Assembly: GCF_030463565.1 (NCBI RefSeq) | Contig: NC_134655.1 | Span: forward strand, 7,886,372-7,950,371 | Reading direction: 5' to 3' | DNA length: 64,000 nucleotides | DNA from: Pelecanus crispus | Lineage: Eukaryota; Chordata; Aves; Pelecaniformes; Pelecanidae | Part shown: in pieces, positions 12,101 through 46,900 of the stretch | Layout of the letters: each line of letters begins with the position of its first letter | How positions within the stretch are numbered: the first letter of the stretch is position 1 | Translations under genes and position numbers: made by a program | The notes under the pieces: generated by a model | Database searches by the model: none | The model's input: the letters and a program-made list of their open reading frames with translations, nothing else | Told to the model about the DNA's origin: nothing

Positions 12101-15100
12101 CTACTTTGAAGGGTGCTTTGGAGCTTGTTTAAAGCATCATTACTAGCACTAGAAAAGCATTAATTGAATGCCACTTTTCACCAAAGAAGTGAGCAACAAA
12201 AAGAATGGCAGGGCAGTCTGCAAACTCCTTGTTTATGGAGGCAGCCTTCACAAACAGCTTTGAAAACAAAACAGGAATGCTGTGAACCGATGAGGTCTGA
12301 GAAGATGTAGTTTCCATCCTTGCAACACATCTGTTTTTCCCATCCTGAGAAATGTTGGGCATGTTAGGAATACTGAGACTGCCGGTGACAACATTAGCTT
12401 CCTCTAGAGCAACTGAGATTTAAGAGGAGTGTAACATCACCTCTGCACTTGGGGAATGAGTCATTTTGCTTATTAATTCTCTCACTTTCCTCTCTCCCTC
12501 CTGTTCTTTTCCCTATCACTTTATAACCAGACTTATTTGGAACTCTTGTAAGACAAACACCATTTCTCCTTGGCGGGAGGGAAATAAAATAGCATACTTA
12601 ACATGGTTATATAACACACTGCTACGCATGCCTAAAATGAGGTCATTTTGATTAATATATTTATCTGGTGTGCAGCTGTAACAGGACATGCAATTGTGAT
12701 TAGAAGCGCACCATTTTATTTACTCCCTTTGCAACAGTGTTCAGTTTTTGTAACTAATATCCCCAAACTTGATGGGAGTTATTTGTTAGTTAATGTCATA
12801 ATTTGTGCCCCTGGGCTATGGTCCTAGCCCTCCAAACCTTGGAAAATCTTTATAGTCTGGAAACACAACTTCCTTTCTCTCTTCTTTCCTCTGTCAGAAG
12901 TTAGGCAAGAATTCTGCAATAATTATATTTGTTAGAAGTAATCCAGTAACATGTACATAGAAGCAGGAAAGAGAACAGACATGAACTGTGGAATTCCTTA
13001 AAGTCGAAGAAGTTGCTGGATGATGGAAAAAGTAAAAAGACAAGAGGTGAGTGATAAAGCCAGTTACAGTGGGCTGGGAGAAAAAGCTGAGCAGCACGCT
13101 GCAAATGGTTCTAGTATCATCTGTTGGAATGAGAGAACCGGTAGGATCCGCTTTTGGAATACAAGCAGATGTATTTTTCTTTTGGGATGTTGAATTGCCA
13201 TTCTTCAAAGTTCTGACGCATCCGGTTCTATTTCGGTTTGATGACTCCTAACTAGACACGTTAGGCGGCTGCTGCTCAGAAGCCAGCATTTAAAAACACT
13301 GTGTTTTTCTGTTCTACTCTTTCTGGCAAAAAGCTCCTTATTCAAGTGCTTGCTCTAACCTTTAGTTACCCTGGTTGCATAACTGGAAAGCAGCATCCCA
13401 CCATGCACTTCTGTGACCCAGTTGTGCCTTTCCAGTAGTGACTTTATGAGTTATGAAAGGTGTGTCTGCCAAATTGCTACAGAAACACTTACTCTACTGA
13501 CCCTGATTTCCTACATATTAAATAGTCATCATTCACTCAGGAGTAAAAAACAATGTAAAAGCATGTGAAAAAAACCCTAATTCCTCTATGTTGAGAAGTC
13601 TCGTGTATGCTCTTCAGCCTTGGTAGTGCTTGGGCTTCTCATTGATAAAAAAAATACTTGTAGAAACCACTTTTAAATCATTAATACTTCAGTAATCTTT
13701 CAAAATGAATTTTAGATGGTACATTCAGTACTAATAGTCACAGTACAAATCATTGACTCATCCAAGGAAGAGCCTGAATAACAATTGCTTTGTTGAACTA
13801 ACTTGCAGTCTCAATTGTGATGTTCAGCATTCACATTTTCTGGACTGTCTGCAGACTTGCTAAAATCCTTCTACATTATTGTGTCATCTATTACCACGTA
13901 TTCTACTCATGATAAAACCTCCGTGTGGATGAGACTGAATTTCTAATATATCACAAAAAGAAACCTATTTATTACTAGCATTACTGTTACAAAATCTTTC
14001 TGTAGGTCATAGACAACACAAAAAAGGCATGTGCTTGGTTTTCTTTTCCATCACATAATACAGCGTAAGTCAGTTATATAAATAAAGTCACTTACATAAA
14101 TAGCTTAATACTCCTTTCATTTATGGCATTACAAATCAGGAGCAGGTCTACTGAAACAAAAGATGCTACACTGGCATAAAACCGGTATTGACAGCACACG
14201 CAGGCTTTCATTATATAGATTCTTTCAGCCAGTAATTTTCTGCTTTAACAACTTGAAAGCCAGCCTATCGCAAGATGTAACCTGCTCAGTGTGTGGCAGC
14301 TGAAGGCTGCATACTTCATAGCAAATCTTGCTCTTTATGTCGGTGCTCTGATTTTTGGTTTTTTGTTTTTTCAGGTAGCCTCTGTCTATTAATTTTTGGT
14401 ATCAATATACAATTTACCTGGTTAGTTAAAAATTAACATTTCTGGTAGCGAAGGCCTGATGACATTACTCTTCACTAGTAAGCATGACTTAATCTGTTCC
14501 TCTATTGCAGTTTTTGGAGAACTTGGTATTAGTGACTGCTGATAAAAAGCTGTTTGAAGATTAGAAATACATTTTTTTTTTTTAAAAAAAAACCCCACAC
14601 CAAGCCCAGCCCTGCAATAATTTAGTAACGCAGTTTCTGTTCTTCCTTCATTTGTACGTGCGGCCAAGAGGATGAGCACTAGCATAACTTATGTTGTTAT
14701 CGAGTGTGTGTAGTATGGAGTAAAGACCAGTCCATCCATGACTGCTGTAGCAGGGGCTAAATAACTGTTAGATTAGGAAGCCAGCTATATCTTTTGAAGA
14801 TAAAAATGTTGCCATGCCTTTCAGTCATACAGAGAACCACAGCATATTAAGAGATGCTCCAGAATTTTGTGCATCTCATTCACAGAATAAAAAGCATGTT
14901 ACAGCTGAATGACAACATTGTCAAAGCTGTAGCAGGTAACAGCCAGGAGCTATCGTGTGGCATGTTCTTCCCTTTGCTCAGTATGGCACACAGGCCTCAT
15001 CCAAGTGCAGGCTCTTGTGTCAGGGAAGTATCCTGGGAAGCAAAGGCAGATGGGAATAGGTAGTTTCCCTTGAACTGCTTTATATGATAGAGATCATTAG

Positions 15101-17704
15101 CAGTTTTGGATGATCACTTTAATATGAAGCATTATGTAAGTGTAGATGAATTTAGACTATTTCAAATATCATTTGAATAAATCTGTGTAGGTACACTGTT
15201 ACAGAATGAGAACACTGTGAGCAAGTAGTTGGGAAATAATTTGCTATCCTATATTTGGTTTAAATTTTCTCTGCTTTATGCTGCATCCAAACACCACTTT
15301 TTTATAACTGTTCTTAAAGCTTTCAAAACTAAAATCATGACTTAAAAGGAATAGTTTAAATCAACATGTTCCCAAGCAGAGCTTCAGTTTTGACTGTTTA
15401 CTATTTTCTGATGGAAAAGCACTTCAACCAAAACACTTCCTCTTCTCAGACACACATGTATTTTGTTATAGAAAACAGCAGTCTTGACATAATTAGTTGT
15501 TGGCTTACCATATACAGTCTTAGCCTGTGCCCTGGATTCTAAAATAAATGCAGGGCCTGAACAAGCTTATGTAAGAGACCAGCAAGCCATGCTCTGATAC
15601 CAGAGGTGGTTGGGACAAGCATGCCATGTCTTGCTTGAATGGGAAGGCAAAAGGAACAGCCCATACATAGGTACCTTCTTCTAAAAATTTTGGCAACTCT
15701 TACACATTTTCAGTAGAGTAAGATATGGAGTCACTCCTCTCAACATTAGGTTTATGAATAAAACTATTCTCTAGCTTTTTCTATAAAGGACTTTGACCAT
15801 CCTAGGGAACTTCTTGTTAAGAGGTCTTCACTGAAAATAGTCCTTTCATCACCTTGCAGACGCAGCTTAAATGCAGCTAGGATTCATTCTTGCCCGAGAC
15901 TGTAAATGAAAAGGTATCCTGGTTATAGCTTTAAATCACAGAAACCTGTAAAGCAAACAGCAATGCATGAGAGGTACTGAAGTCCAGAGAAGTGCATGGT
16001 AATGCTGTAGGCCAGGCCCTCTTCAGCTCCCATTATTCTTGCTTTATGACAGCAAAGAGGAAAAGAAGCACTTGATGTCCCTTAGAGGTGATGAGGTTTG
16101 GACAACTTCATTTTTGTGGTTTGGTTCCTTCACATCAAGCGTTGTTGTGTGACTGCAGGATCTAGGAATTGTTCTTTGTTCCTTTATTTAAAACACCTAA
16201 AAAAGCAGCTCACATGTAATGTTTTTTCACCTCTGTAGTTCTTTGTTATGCAAGCCAAAGAGTAAAGAACACAAAAACTTTAATTAGCAAACAACTCTCC
16301 ACACCGACTTTGTTGGTACAACATAGTTATAAGTACATCTACAAACACATACAGGTTCTTTGGACTATAATTTTTTTAAAATATATTTTATATGACGATG
16401 TGAACAAATCTGGAAAAAACAAATTACTTCAACCTTATGTAGAGGTAGCTGAACAGTACTCTGTTCAGTGATATGAAAGTATAACTTAAGTTTCATTTCA
16501 AGTTCATTACAGTGCACAAAAGGATGTTTTACAAACAAATGGAATATACAAGTCCACAAAACTTTTTATTTAAAATGGCTTGATAGATATATTTCTGGCA
16601 CTCTTGTAACCACATAGCTTGATGGAATTAAATTGGACAAATATATGGTGCCAAATTAAGACATCTTACACAGGTAGTCTTTTGCGCCTCATTTTTGTAC
16701 TTTTCCCGTTCCTCACCAGGGAATTATAGAAGCTATTACATTGTTTTTGCTACACTTCTGCTCTGTAAACCTTTGTTCTGCAAGTTGAATGTAAAGATTT
16801 AAAGGTGCATATGTTTATATTTATAAAATATATGGCTATGACTCTATTAAAAAGCTCAAGAATGGCAATAACAGAATACAGGCACTTCTATATGAGGGTT
16901 ACTTTAGACCTTATGAAACTCCAAGATTATTAAGCACTTCACATGATACCTGGATGAATAAGTCAATGTAATAGTTCAGTTTTTTATTATCCACCATTTT
17001 AATCCTGTCTAAGCAGATTAGTTTCTTGTACGCAGACAATATTTATTTAGCAAAGTGTTTCAAAATAGTGACTTTGCTGGAACTACCATTTTTCTGTAGC
17101 TATAAGACTTTCAGTGATTTACTGGGCTTTGGAATAAACCCCAGATCCTAAACTATGTGCTGCACCACTTACAAGTTAGGTTGTGAAGCTGACATTAAAT
17201 GAACACTAAGCAGGGGTTGAGTTCATCTGATGTAGGACTCGGGGGAATGGGGAGCACTACCCTAAGTGCACATAGTTCCATTGGGGTTTTATGCACAAAA
17301 AAACTGCAGTTAATTTACACTTTTTTTTAAATAAGAGTTTGTGAACATGTTCTCCATTCCTAAACATTGCATGTAAATATAACTCCTGTCATTAATTTAA
17401 ACACCAGTAAAACTTCAGCACCAAGTAGAAATCATTAAAAGACCACCTAAAACAAAACTTCCTTTTATAGAGCTCTTTCTCTACAGCACAGATTAAGCCA
17501 GACCTGCTACATCCAAATCCACATAATTTTTTTTTTTTTTAGATTAAAATAATCTTTGGATTAAGAAATCCATGGTTCAGGTGTTCTGTTAGTAAGTAGT
17601 CATACAGGACAGAAGGATAGGCCAAGCAATAGGTCAGCCATTCAGTATGACAGCTGGTATCTCGTATTGCTACAAGGTAATGGAAGATATCAACACTTAA
17701 AATT

Positions 17705-17725
17705 AAAAAAAAAAAAAAAAAAAAA
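17705..17725. repeat. A21 homopolymer
   Basis: An uninterrupted A run (a T run on the LONRF3 sense strand) inside the probable long 3' UTR. No retrotransposon body was seen beside it. Confidence 0.9.
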
Positions 17726-18348
17726 CAAAAAAGGAATTTTTACAACTAACACCAGAATGTCACTTGAAGACTTAGCATGATAATAACCTATCACACCATT
17801 TTATCATTTCATTATTAAAACTACTTTCCACAATTGCGTCTGACTTCACTGTCAGGTTTCATGATTTTTCCCCCCGATTAATCCAGTCCTGCCTCAGGTT
17901 TACTTTCAACCAAGTCATGCTAGCCAAGATAACAGCTATTTTCATGGAAACATATCCCCTTAAGTTATTGCTAGACAAAGGAGCATGTAAGACAAAAGTT
18001 ATTTTGAGTATCATAAGTCTGTCTATATACGGGAATGAAAAATTAGTATTACTTCCTGCAGAAGACTTCTCTGACTGTTTTTAATTAGAAACCATATAAT
18101 GTGTATGTAACAGATTTGGAAAGGTAATACAGCCAGTCTTTGTTATTTAATGTATTTTGTTAAATACTTCATTTACAGAAAAGGGAAAGTATTTCAAATT
18201 AACAAAACCCTACCTTGCAAATGCAAGTCTAAAACGTCTGGAGAGACGTCTAGGTGATAAAGCCCAGGAGACTGGCACTTACTCAGGTACAGTTTGATCT
18301 ACCCTTGGTTCCCTCTCCACCCCCATTACAGAAGACTTGCTTTTTGTA

Positions 18349-18371
18349 CCCCCCCCCCCCCTTTTTTTTTT
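18349..18371. repeat. C13-T10 polypyrimidine tract
   Basis: Thirteen Cs are followed directly by ten Ts, giving a purine-only A10-G13 run on the LONRF3 sense strand. Possible triplex or G-rich RNA structure; also error-prone in sequencing. Confidence 0.9.
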
Positions 18372-21300
18372 AAAGGGGGACTGATCACATTGCCTTGGAA
18401 GTAAAAAATTTCTACTGATTTTAGCAAGCCTAACTCAGTGATCTAAGGTCAATGGAAATTGACTTCTCTGAAGAACTAGCAAGAAGCCTATGCATTACTT
18501 ATGCCCTCACAACAACAATTAATCAATACTTCTGGCCACACTGGAAATGCAAGTTTGAGGCATGATTTGATTTTTTTTTTTTAAAAACCAATGAGCAAGA
18601 CTGGTTATGGGACTGGGGTTGGTGTCTAGAAAAATGTGAGAAGCTCAAATAAAATACTCCCCAATTAGTATTTTATTGGATCAATACTGTTTCTGTAATT
18701 AAAGTGAAGGTATTTTTAAATCTGTTCAGCTCTTTATTCATGCCTGTAATAAATGTTGCATTTACATCCTTTTACTGATTAATACAACTGGGAAAAAAAG
18801 TCAGCAACACTGTGGCATAACTAGAAGACTTCTGGGGTTTTAAACCTCATTACTGAAACTTTAGTATCTCAACTTACTGCAAGCTAAGGTTACTCCTTGT
18901 CCAGCTTTTCCTGGACAGGTTTGTGTTCTCTAGCAAATCTGTTTCTCGCTTTTTTTTTTTTTTGCTTCTGATGGAATTTGCAGACTGTAGCCATTAATCT
19001 AGGATGTGTGGCCATAGAGCAGTTCCAGACAGAATGCTACTGTACATGTACAGATGAACTTTCTTGCTGTGTTTGCTTTGTTGTGCATATGCAGATCAAC
19101 TGTATGCATTACATGCAGTAGGTCCAGTGTTTCCAGGTTGCAACAAATGCACTGGGCATTCATGATATAGGGCATGTACACAAGTTTCTGCTTGGGAAAT
19201 TCTGGCAGCTTTACTCAAGGCTAATAGACAAGACAATATTCACTTTTAAAATCAAGGATTCTTTCCATGCCAATTTGTAAATCAACAAGATAGGCAGATT
19301 ATGAGTATGGAGAAGACATAGCATGCAGGAAAAAAGACCAATGACATCAGTGAGAAAACAGTTTAAAATAGATATTTAGGGTCCTTTTCTCACAGATAAG
19401 AGTAACAAAGTGACAGCTTTTTTCTATGGGAGCAATATGGGCCCCTCATGTTATGCAGTAATACGTAACGGTTTAAGGAAGAATTGCATTTAATGCAGCT
19501 TCACTTCCAAACAAGTAGCAATCACTTTGTTATTGACTTACGAAGACCAACGCCACAGCAGGTGTCAGCCACCATACACTTCTTATTGTTCAGAACATGT
19601 ATGTATTTCTATACGTTGTTTACAGAGAAGCATGTCAAGTACCACCTATGGAAGAAGCGCAGCAATCTAGCAGTATGGAACTAAGTTGTAGCATTTCTAG
19701 AATAGCTCAATGCAAACACAGGATACATATTCCATTTGCATCACAAGGTTGAAACATGTTTGTCTTCCATTTGTTTCTTTGGTACCCTTATGGAAAAGTT
19801 CTATAGAATTTAACAAGAGGGGGAACAAAGGTAGTTTTATGGAAACTTAACAGTATGGAAATTAATTTTAACTAATAAATATTTCTGATGAGATGATGAT
19901 GGAAAAAACCTACACACAGAAAATTGACATTAAATTCTACTGCATTTTTCCATAAAGGCATGGAATGGCAGAGTGCCATCCTAGGTAAAAGTAACAAAAA
20001 TTTGTAGCGTTCCGTAACATTCTCAATTCAATCTATTTTTTGCCACTGAAAAGGAAAACAGTAGCTTAGAATAAAAGGCCCAGTTCTGCTCACATTGAAA
20101 GCAGTGAAAGTCAAAGTCAGATGGAGGCAAGATCAGTCCCAGAAAGTGGTACACTGAAAGCAATAAAAGCAGCAAAACTAGTATATGAACTGTTGATTTA
20201 AAAAAAAAAATCAAACCCAAGATACTTCTATTCTCATTTCTGCCCTATTTTTACCTGCTTTATAGCTAGAAGTAATCATACTAAAATTCACTTGTTTTCC
20301 TTGGGAGTTAACTATTACTAGCAATGCTACCCAATCTCTTAAAAAGAATGCAATGGCTGGGTAGAGAGTTGAAGCTAACAGAAACCTGAAGATTGGGGTG
20401 AAATAAATAGTATTTATTATAACATATTCCTTCTCATATGACACAAACTGCCCTCTGAGTCCTACAGTTCAAAATAACTCCCTCCTCCCCCCCACATACA
20501 CACACTCCAAAGCCAAATCCCACCAAACAATTAAAAGAAAGAAAACTGATCTTAACAGCAACAAGAGTTGATGTAAAAAAACCCCTATATAGTAACCTAC
20601 AATGAAATGATACCAGTACTTCCAGTTTTCTTTAGGAGAAGCCACTTTTCATATATTGTGGCTCTTTCTTCGCAGTTGTTTTTAGCCATTATCCATTCTT
20701 GCAAGAAAGAGTTCAGATATAAATTCAACTCCAAGTTACTCTGTTCTGTGAAAAATTAGGGGATAGAACCTTCTGTCACCACTGTGGCCAATTCCCATTG
20801 ACATCAACTGATCAATACTTGAATTTACCCAAGCACTTAAACACTCATGCCTAAGATTAAGCATGTGCTTGACTGTTGTGCAATACAGGAACCTAGTTGC
20901 AAGCAGAGGATCAAGCTCCAACAACTGTGCTTGAATTATCTCAGACATCATCTGTGTATTCAAAGACTTCATGGCAGGCTGTTTCAGGGGGGGAAAAAAA
21001 AAATCCTTCTTGGGCTACAGTAGAACTGGGGATAAGTAGAAAAACATTCAAAGTATTTGAACACAAAAATCTGCAAAATTGTCAAAGCAGTTGCTTGTGC
21101 ACTGCTAGAATCATCATTTTGCCCCCGGTCATAAATACAGGGTAAAACCACTATAAATAAATAGAGCAGCTCGCTTTTCTTTTGAGAATGAACACATAAA
21201 TAATATACATTTTGAAACAAAAAAATCATAGTGCAAAAATAAATTATCAAACGGAAGTTGTGAACATTATTTTACACAATGCTATATAAAACCTGAACCA

Positions 21301-21713
21301 TTTGGAATAAAAGACTTTGCAGTTCACTGAAATAATGCATTAACATTATTATTTCTGCTTCACATTAAACTGCACAAGTTTATCCTTTATCCACTAAAAA
21401 AATAAAAATAAAATAAATTAAAAAAACCTCTTAAGCCTTTTAAAAGGTTTATGGCAAACAAGATCACTTTTTGTTCTATCACATTGTTACTAATTTAGCA
21501 GTGCAGTGATTGAATATCATCTCAGAGTTCCAAATGGAAACTATTTAAGTATCCATAAACATCCCTTGCTCTTTACAACTCATTTTCTTTGAAATTCAGG
21601 CTTGAAACATCCTGACACCCAAATCTGTAAGACATTATTGCAGTTAGATGAAGTTACAAGAGACAGTCTACAGTCAAGTACTGTGGGAGACTTCACAGCT
21701 CTCCTTCTCACCA

Positions 21714-42882
<21,169 letters not shown>

Positions 42883-43060
42883 TAGAATAGAATATTTCAG
42901 TTGGAAGGGACCTACAGTGATCATCTTGTCCAACTGCCTGACCAATTCAGGGAACTTCGGCCTATGCTTAACTGTTTTCTTGACCTGGGGGCTCAGATAT
43001 CCTCAATACCTGTGACTTTCATCCAAGAGGCTGTACACAGCCTCATCATCCTGGGGTCCG
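42883..43060 (-). mobile_element. CR1 LINE 3' fragment, minus orientation
   Basis: The stretch TCAGTTGGAAGGGACCTACA followed by GTGATCATCTTGTCCAACTG is the reverse complement of the CR1 3' region (TTGGACNAGATGATC...GGTCCCTTCCAAC). The first 80 bp are clear; the rest is diverged, so the right limit is approximate. It lies just beyond the probable COMMD5 poly(A) site. Confidence 0.7.
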
Positions 43061-43459
43061 ACTTGCACTGTTAATGAGTATATAGCTGCAGTGGTCTGCA
43101 AGATTACTGCTTCCTGCTCTTGGCAATCATTGCAGTGCCAGAGGTTTCTGCCCAGTAATAAATCAGAGGATTCTGTTCACATTGAACATATAGGAAATAC
43201 CTGAAACAAGAGGCAAGCATTTCCAGTTAGAAATCCATGAGATTACTGCTATTTAGCCCATTCTGATCAACCAGATAAAGACTTTGATCGCACCTTTCCG
43301 CTTCTGCAGTTCCATGGAAATAGTTCTGGAAGCTCAGGCGATACTTCTTTCTTCATCAACAGACTTCCAATTTTCTTCAGAATTAGCCTTTAAATATCTG
43401 TAGCTATACCTCAGTCACTTATTACTTATGCAAAACTCAAGTTCACATTTGTCATACTA

Positions 43460-43883
43460 GAGCGCAGGAGTGGGGTTTTTTATTTGATTTTTTATTTGAG
43501 ATATTGCAGAGCTTTCTTATGATACACATTGATGCGTCTTCCGGTAGCAGGCTTTCAAAAATATTTAGTGATGAATCATAATCAGAAATAAATGACTCTT
43601 ACATCTATTAAGACAGTTATTTAAAAAAAATGTTTTGATGAATCATGCAAAAATGCTTGCAAAAAGCATTATACTTTTTCATAGATACATTTTTTGTTTT
43701 TCCTAAGTCTTATGAAAAGAGCTTGTGCTTTCAACACTTGAATCAAAAAAATATTTACAGCAGACATCATAAATGCTACACTGAAGTTCAGACAGGCAAA
43801 GTGGTGATGGCTCCCTGCTTTGCCATTCACAAAACACGCTGAGGGTTTCAGATCTGTTCCATAAACTTCTGGTTTAAAAGTGT
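43460..43883 (-). other. COMMD5: Probable COMMD5 3' UTR
   Basis: AATAAA on the minus strand at 43496-43491 and again at 43484-43479 lies about 400 nt past the stop, giving a short 3' UTR that ends near 43,460. No coding potential is seen in it. The end is inferred from the signals only. Confidence 0.55.
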
Positions 43884-43985
43884 TCAGTCCTGGATCTTCA
43901 GTATGCTCCTTTTCTCCAAATCATTCATTTCTTTCAGTATAAGGGCAACATTGTATCTCAGTTCTTGAAACTTTGCAACTGGCAC
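43884..43985 (-). CDS. COMMD5: COMMD5 coding exon 7 and stop
   Basis: 102 nt, residues 197-229 then TGA. It begins [20 protein letters not shown] and finishes the COMM domain, aligning with human [20 protein letters not shown]. The acceptor is CTGTTTCAG. Confidence 0.97.
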   Translation of the reverse strand: MPVAKFQELRYNVALILKEMNDLEKRSILKIQD

Positions 43986-46900
43986 CTGAAACAGAATATT
44001 CATGTTAGAAAACATGAAACGTCTTAGGAACTTTGACTTGGGCATGCCTATGGATAGGGAACATTCCACAGTGTCAGCCCAATCTCTCTTAAAATACTTT
44101 TTTTTTTTTTAGACTTAAGACAAAGGATTTGAGGTTAATAAAATTCAGCTAATTCAGCTAAATCATCTGGGTGAAAAAGGAGAGTGGGGAAAAAACAGAA
44201 ATAACAGCTACATAGTACATTTTCTATACTGCCTGATGTGAGAAGGGAAGTACTCCAGAATGTAAACTGATGGCTGCTCTGGTGAAGTAAGAGACTCATG
44301 GATAAAGACACCTGGAAGGTCATGGAGCTTACAGAATTCTCAAGCAACAACTTCTAGATATTCTGCTTGTCCAAACTTGCAGGAGAAAGGAATTGAGCCT
44401 CAAACCAAGAGACTTGGCAGCAACCTCAAGAGCAAAGAGGACTGGGCACTGTTTATACATGGAAGGCAAAAGATTTTGATTAAATATACAAAACGTTTTC
44501 AGCTGTGCAGGAGACTAATGGACTTTCCTTTGCCATTTCAAGCCTGAGAAGCCAAATGGATGGAAATCTATTATCTGTTAAGACAGAGAACCACACCTGA
44601 GCCCAGGCATAGACTGGGTGACACAGATTAATATTAGTGCAGTGCACAAATGCATGTGCTCACATGAGTACCAACAGCAGTCTAGCTAGTCCCAGGCTGC
44701 TCTGCACAGCACTGCCTAATTTACTCTACTTTGACTACATTGAAGACACACAGTTCTTTTGACAGAGTCCCTTGTCATCCTTCTGCCTACTGTAGCACAG
44801 ATATCAATTACGTGAGAGGAATCCAACATCTGATTTGCATTTTCCATATGCATCAGAAATGCATAAAAAGGCATCGTGTCCTTTTCACTTTTGACACATA
44901 TACAAGACTCAAAATGCTGCAATTCCCAGTGCTTTTTAAAAAAATCTTCATTGTCAGAAGTCACACTGCGATTAAAAAACCGAAACCAAACCCAAGAGAC
45001 CAAAGAATGTAACTTCTCCCTGTGGCATAGACATTTAAAAACAGTTCATAATGCAATTATTTTCTGGACATAGCATCCTACATAAGCCCTGTTAGCTAGC
45101 AGGACATTCTGAACGTGTCCGAATGAAAGGAAACCGAAGAGCTGCGGACTATGTTGCTTGCATATCGTACCTTGAACCAAAACACAGGTTTATCCTAAAG
45201 AGCTACTAACTGCGGGAAGACCACTCATCAGATACAGAAATCGTGTTCACAGCCAGATCTTTGGCATTCAGATCTAAGCAGCAGCAGCAAAGACTCATTC
45301 TAAGAGCAGCACATTTTTTGCTATCAGGTATCTGCACTTCTGCACATACTGGACAGGCACACCAACACATCTCCACTGCAGAATAGCAAAGGGTCTTCCA
45401 CAGACTTACAACAAAAAGACACAAAACCAAACCAAACCAACCAGGAACAATGCCACCAAGACCAAGACTTGACATTATATACCATGAAATAAAGCCCCAA
45501 TCTAAACAGTAAAGAATATATACTAGTTTTTATTCTCACAAGTGAAACTTGCCATGTTGTAAAGGCTTAACCTGAAGCCCATGGCATCATTCAAGTTCCC
45601 TGGCACACCTCAAACAGAGCGTATGGGATGCTCTGAGCTGGACTGTCCACAGAGGGGTGAATCTGATCTCCTGTGAAGTGACACCCTCAACACTTGGCAA
45701 TGTAGCACAGAATTTATGCCTTCCTCAATAGCTGCCTTCTTGTGAAGCATTGTAACAGTAAAATCAGTCCACCTCTTTCAACCCACAGTGCTTTGGTGCT
45801 ACTACTAACACATGAACTGAAGCCAAAAATCTTTACAGGGTTCAAATGTAACAATGCCTGCTGTGCACTGAATTCCTGTATGCACCACCGTGTTATTTAT
45901 AGAACAAATAGCATTCCTTTTCAAAGGTTAAAAATATGGAAGAGTTTATGCCATCTTCTGGCAAGCCTTTACGTACAGCGTCATAAATACTGCCACTGAC
46001 TAATTCTGAGGTAAAAAGCAAAGAGTTCTTGTTACTGTCTTTCTAGCAGCAAGAACTGTATTGAAGAAAAAGAATAAAACTACCTCTGCCACAAAAGAAA
46101 ATGTTACCATTCTCTGCCAAATGTAGGAGGTTTAGAAGTGTATCATACGTTACATAAACTACCCCAGTAATTTTTCTGCCCTCAAGAGCCACCATCAGGT
46201 CTGAAGGTTACAGCTGATAGCAAAACCGTAATTTTTAATCAAACCAGATATTATGCAACAGTGCTTTTCAGTAATTAATAGTCTTCTAACAAATGAGGTT
46301 TCAGCAAAATGTGTGTAGGAACAAGGTATGAAATGATTTTGGTTGGCGTTTTGTTATCTATTGTATGCAGCTACACTGAACATGAAGGATTCCAAAGCAA
46401 ACCAACCAATGATAATGCATTGTTTACAAAAGCTTTAATATTTTAAATAGCAATTCAACTCTCTAAAAAGAACTTCAAGTGGTTTCTTTTTTATTTATTA
46501 TGGCAATCAGACTTACTTCAAAGCGATGAGCTGTCCCATCTGAAAGCTTCATCATCATTAGAATGGATGGTTGAAGGGCACGGGCCAGTGAACTGAAATT
46601 ATTTACATTATTAGTATTACAACAATAGACATCAGCAGTGTGATGAGTACAGCATTGTACATTAACAATTTAAGATGTTCGTGTAGGCTTTACATAGAAC
46701 ATGAGCAAGTTCAATCAGAGTGTCCTGTACCTGGCTGGCTGGAAACTCATGAACATAGGGGTCCTGTCCAATTTACCTCAGTATTGAGACTAAACATTTT
46801 TTTAATAGTTTAGTAACTGCAAGTTTAGGACCATTTTCATTTTATATAATAATCAGTTTAGTGGAACTATGACAGGAATAAGAGCTGACCAAGTACTGCT

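Larger units (their letters stand above)
1..16264. other. Intergenic DNA downstream of LONRF3
   Basis: AT-rich with short open frames only; none resembles a known protein or shows splice-site-flanked coding blocks. A GC-richer patch at about 5,050-5,400 carries overlapping frames up to 121 codons on both strands that look compositional. Distinct elements (palindrome, CpG cluster, repeats) are listed separately. No RNA gene was recognised. Confidence 0.65.
16265..21713 (-). other. LONRF3: Probable LONRF3 3' UTR, end uncertain
   Basis: There is no open coding sequence here, only AT-rich DNA downstream of the LONRF3 stop. Minus-strand poly(A) signals occur at 20418-20413 (AATAAA), 18738-18733 (AATAAA), 17047-17042 (AATAAA), 16570-16565 (AATAAA) and 16284-16279 (ATTAAA). 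The last is followed by a T/GT-rich stretch (TTTTTGTGTTC), the usual downstream element. Sequence alone does not tell which are used. If the distal site is used, the 3' UTR is about 5.4 kb; if the first, about 1.3 kb. The stretch also holds an A21 run (17705-17725) and a C13-T10 run. Confidence 0.4.

Noticed and set aside
17705-17725. Poly(A) tract as the tail of a processed pseudogene or retrocopy
   Set aside because: No gene-like sequence precedes the run on either strand and no flanking target duplications were seen.
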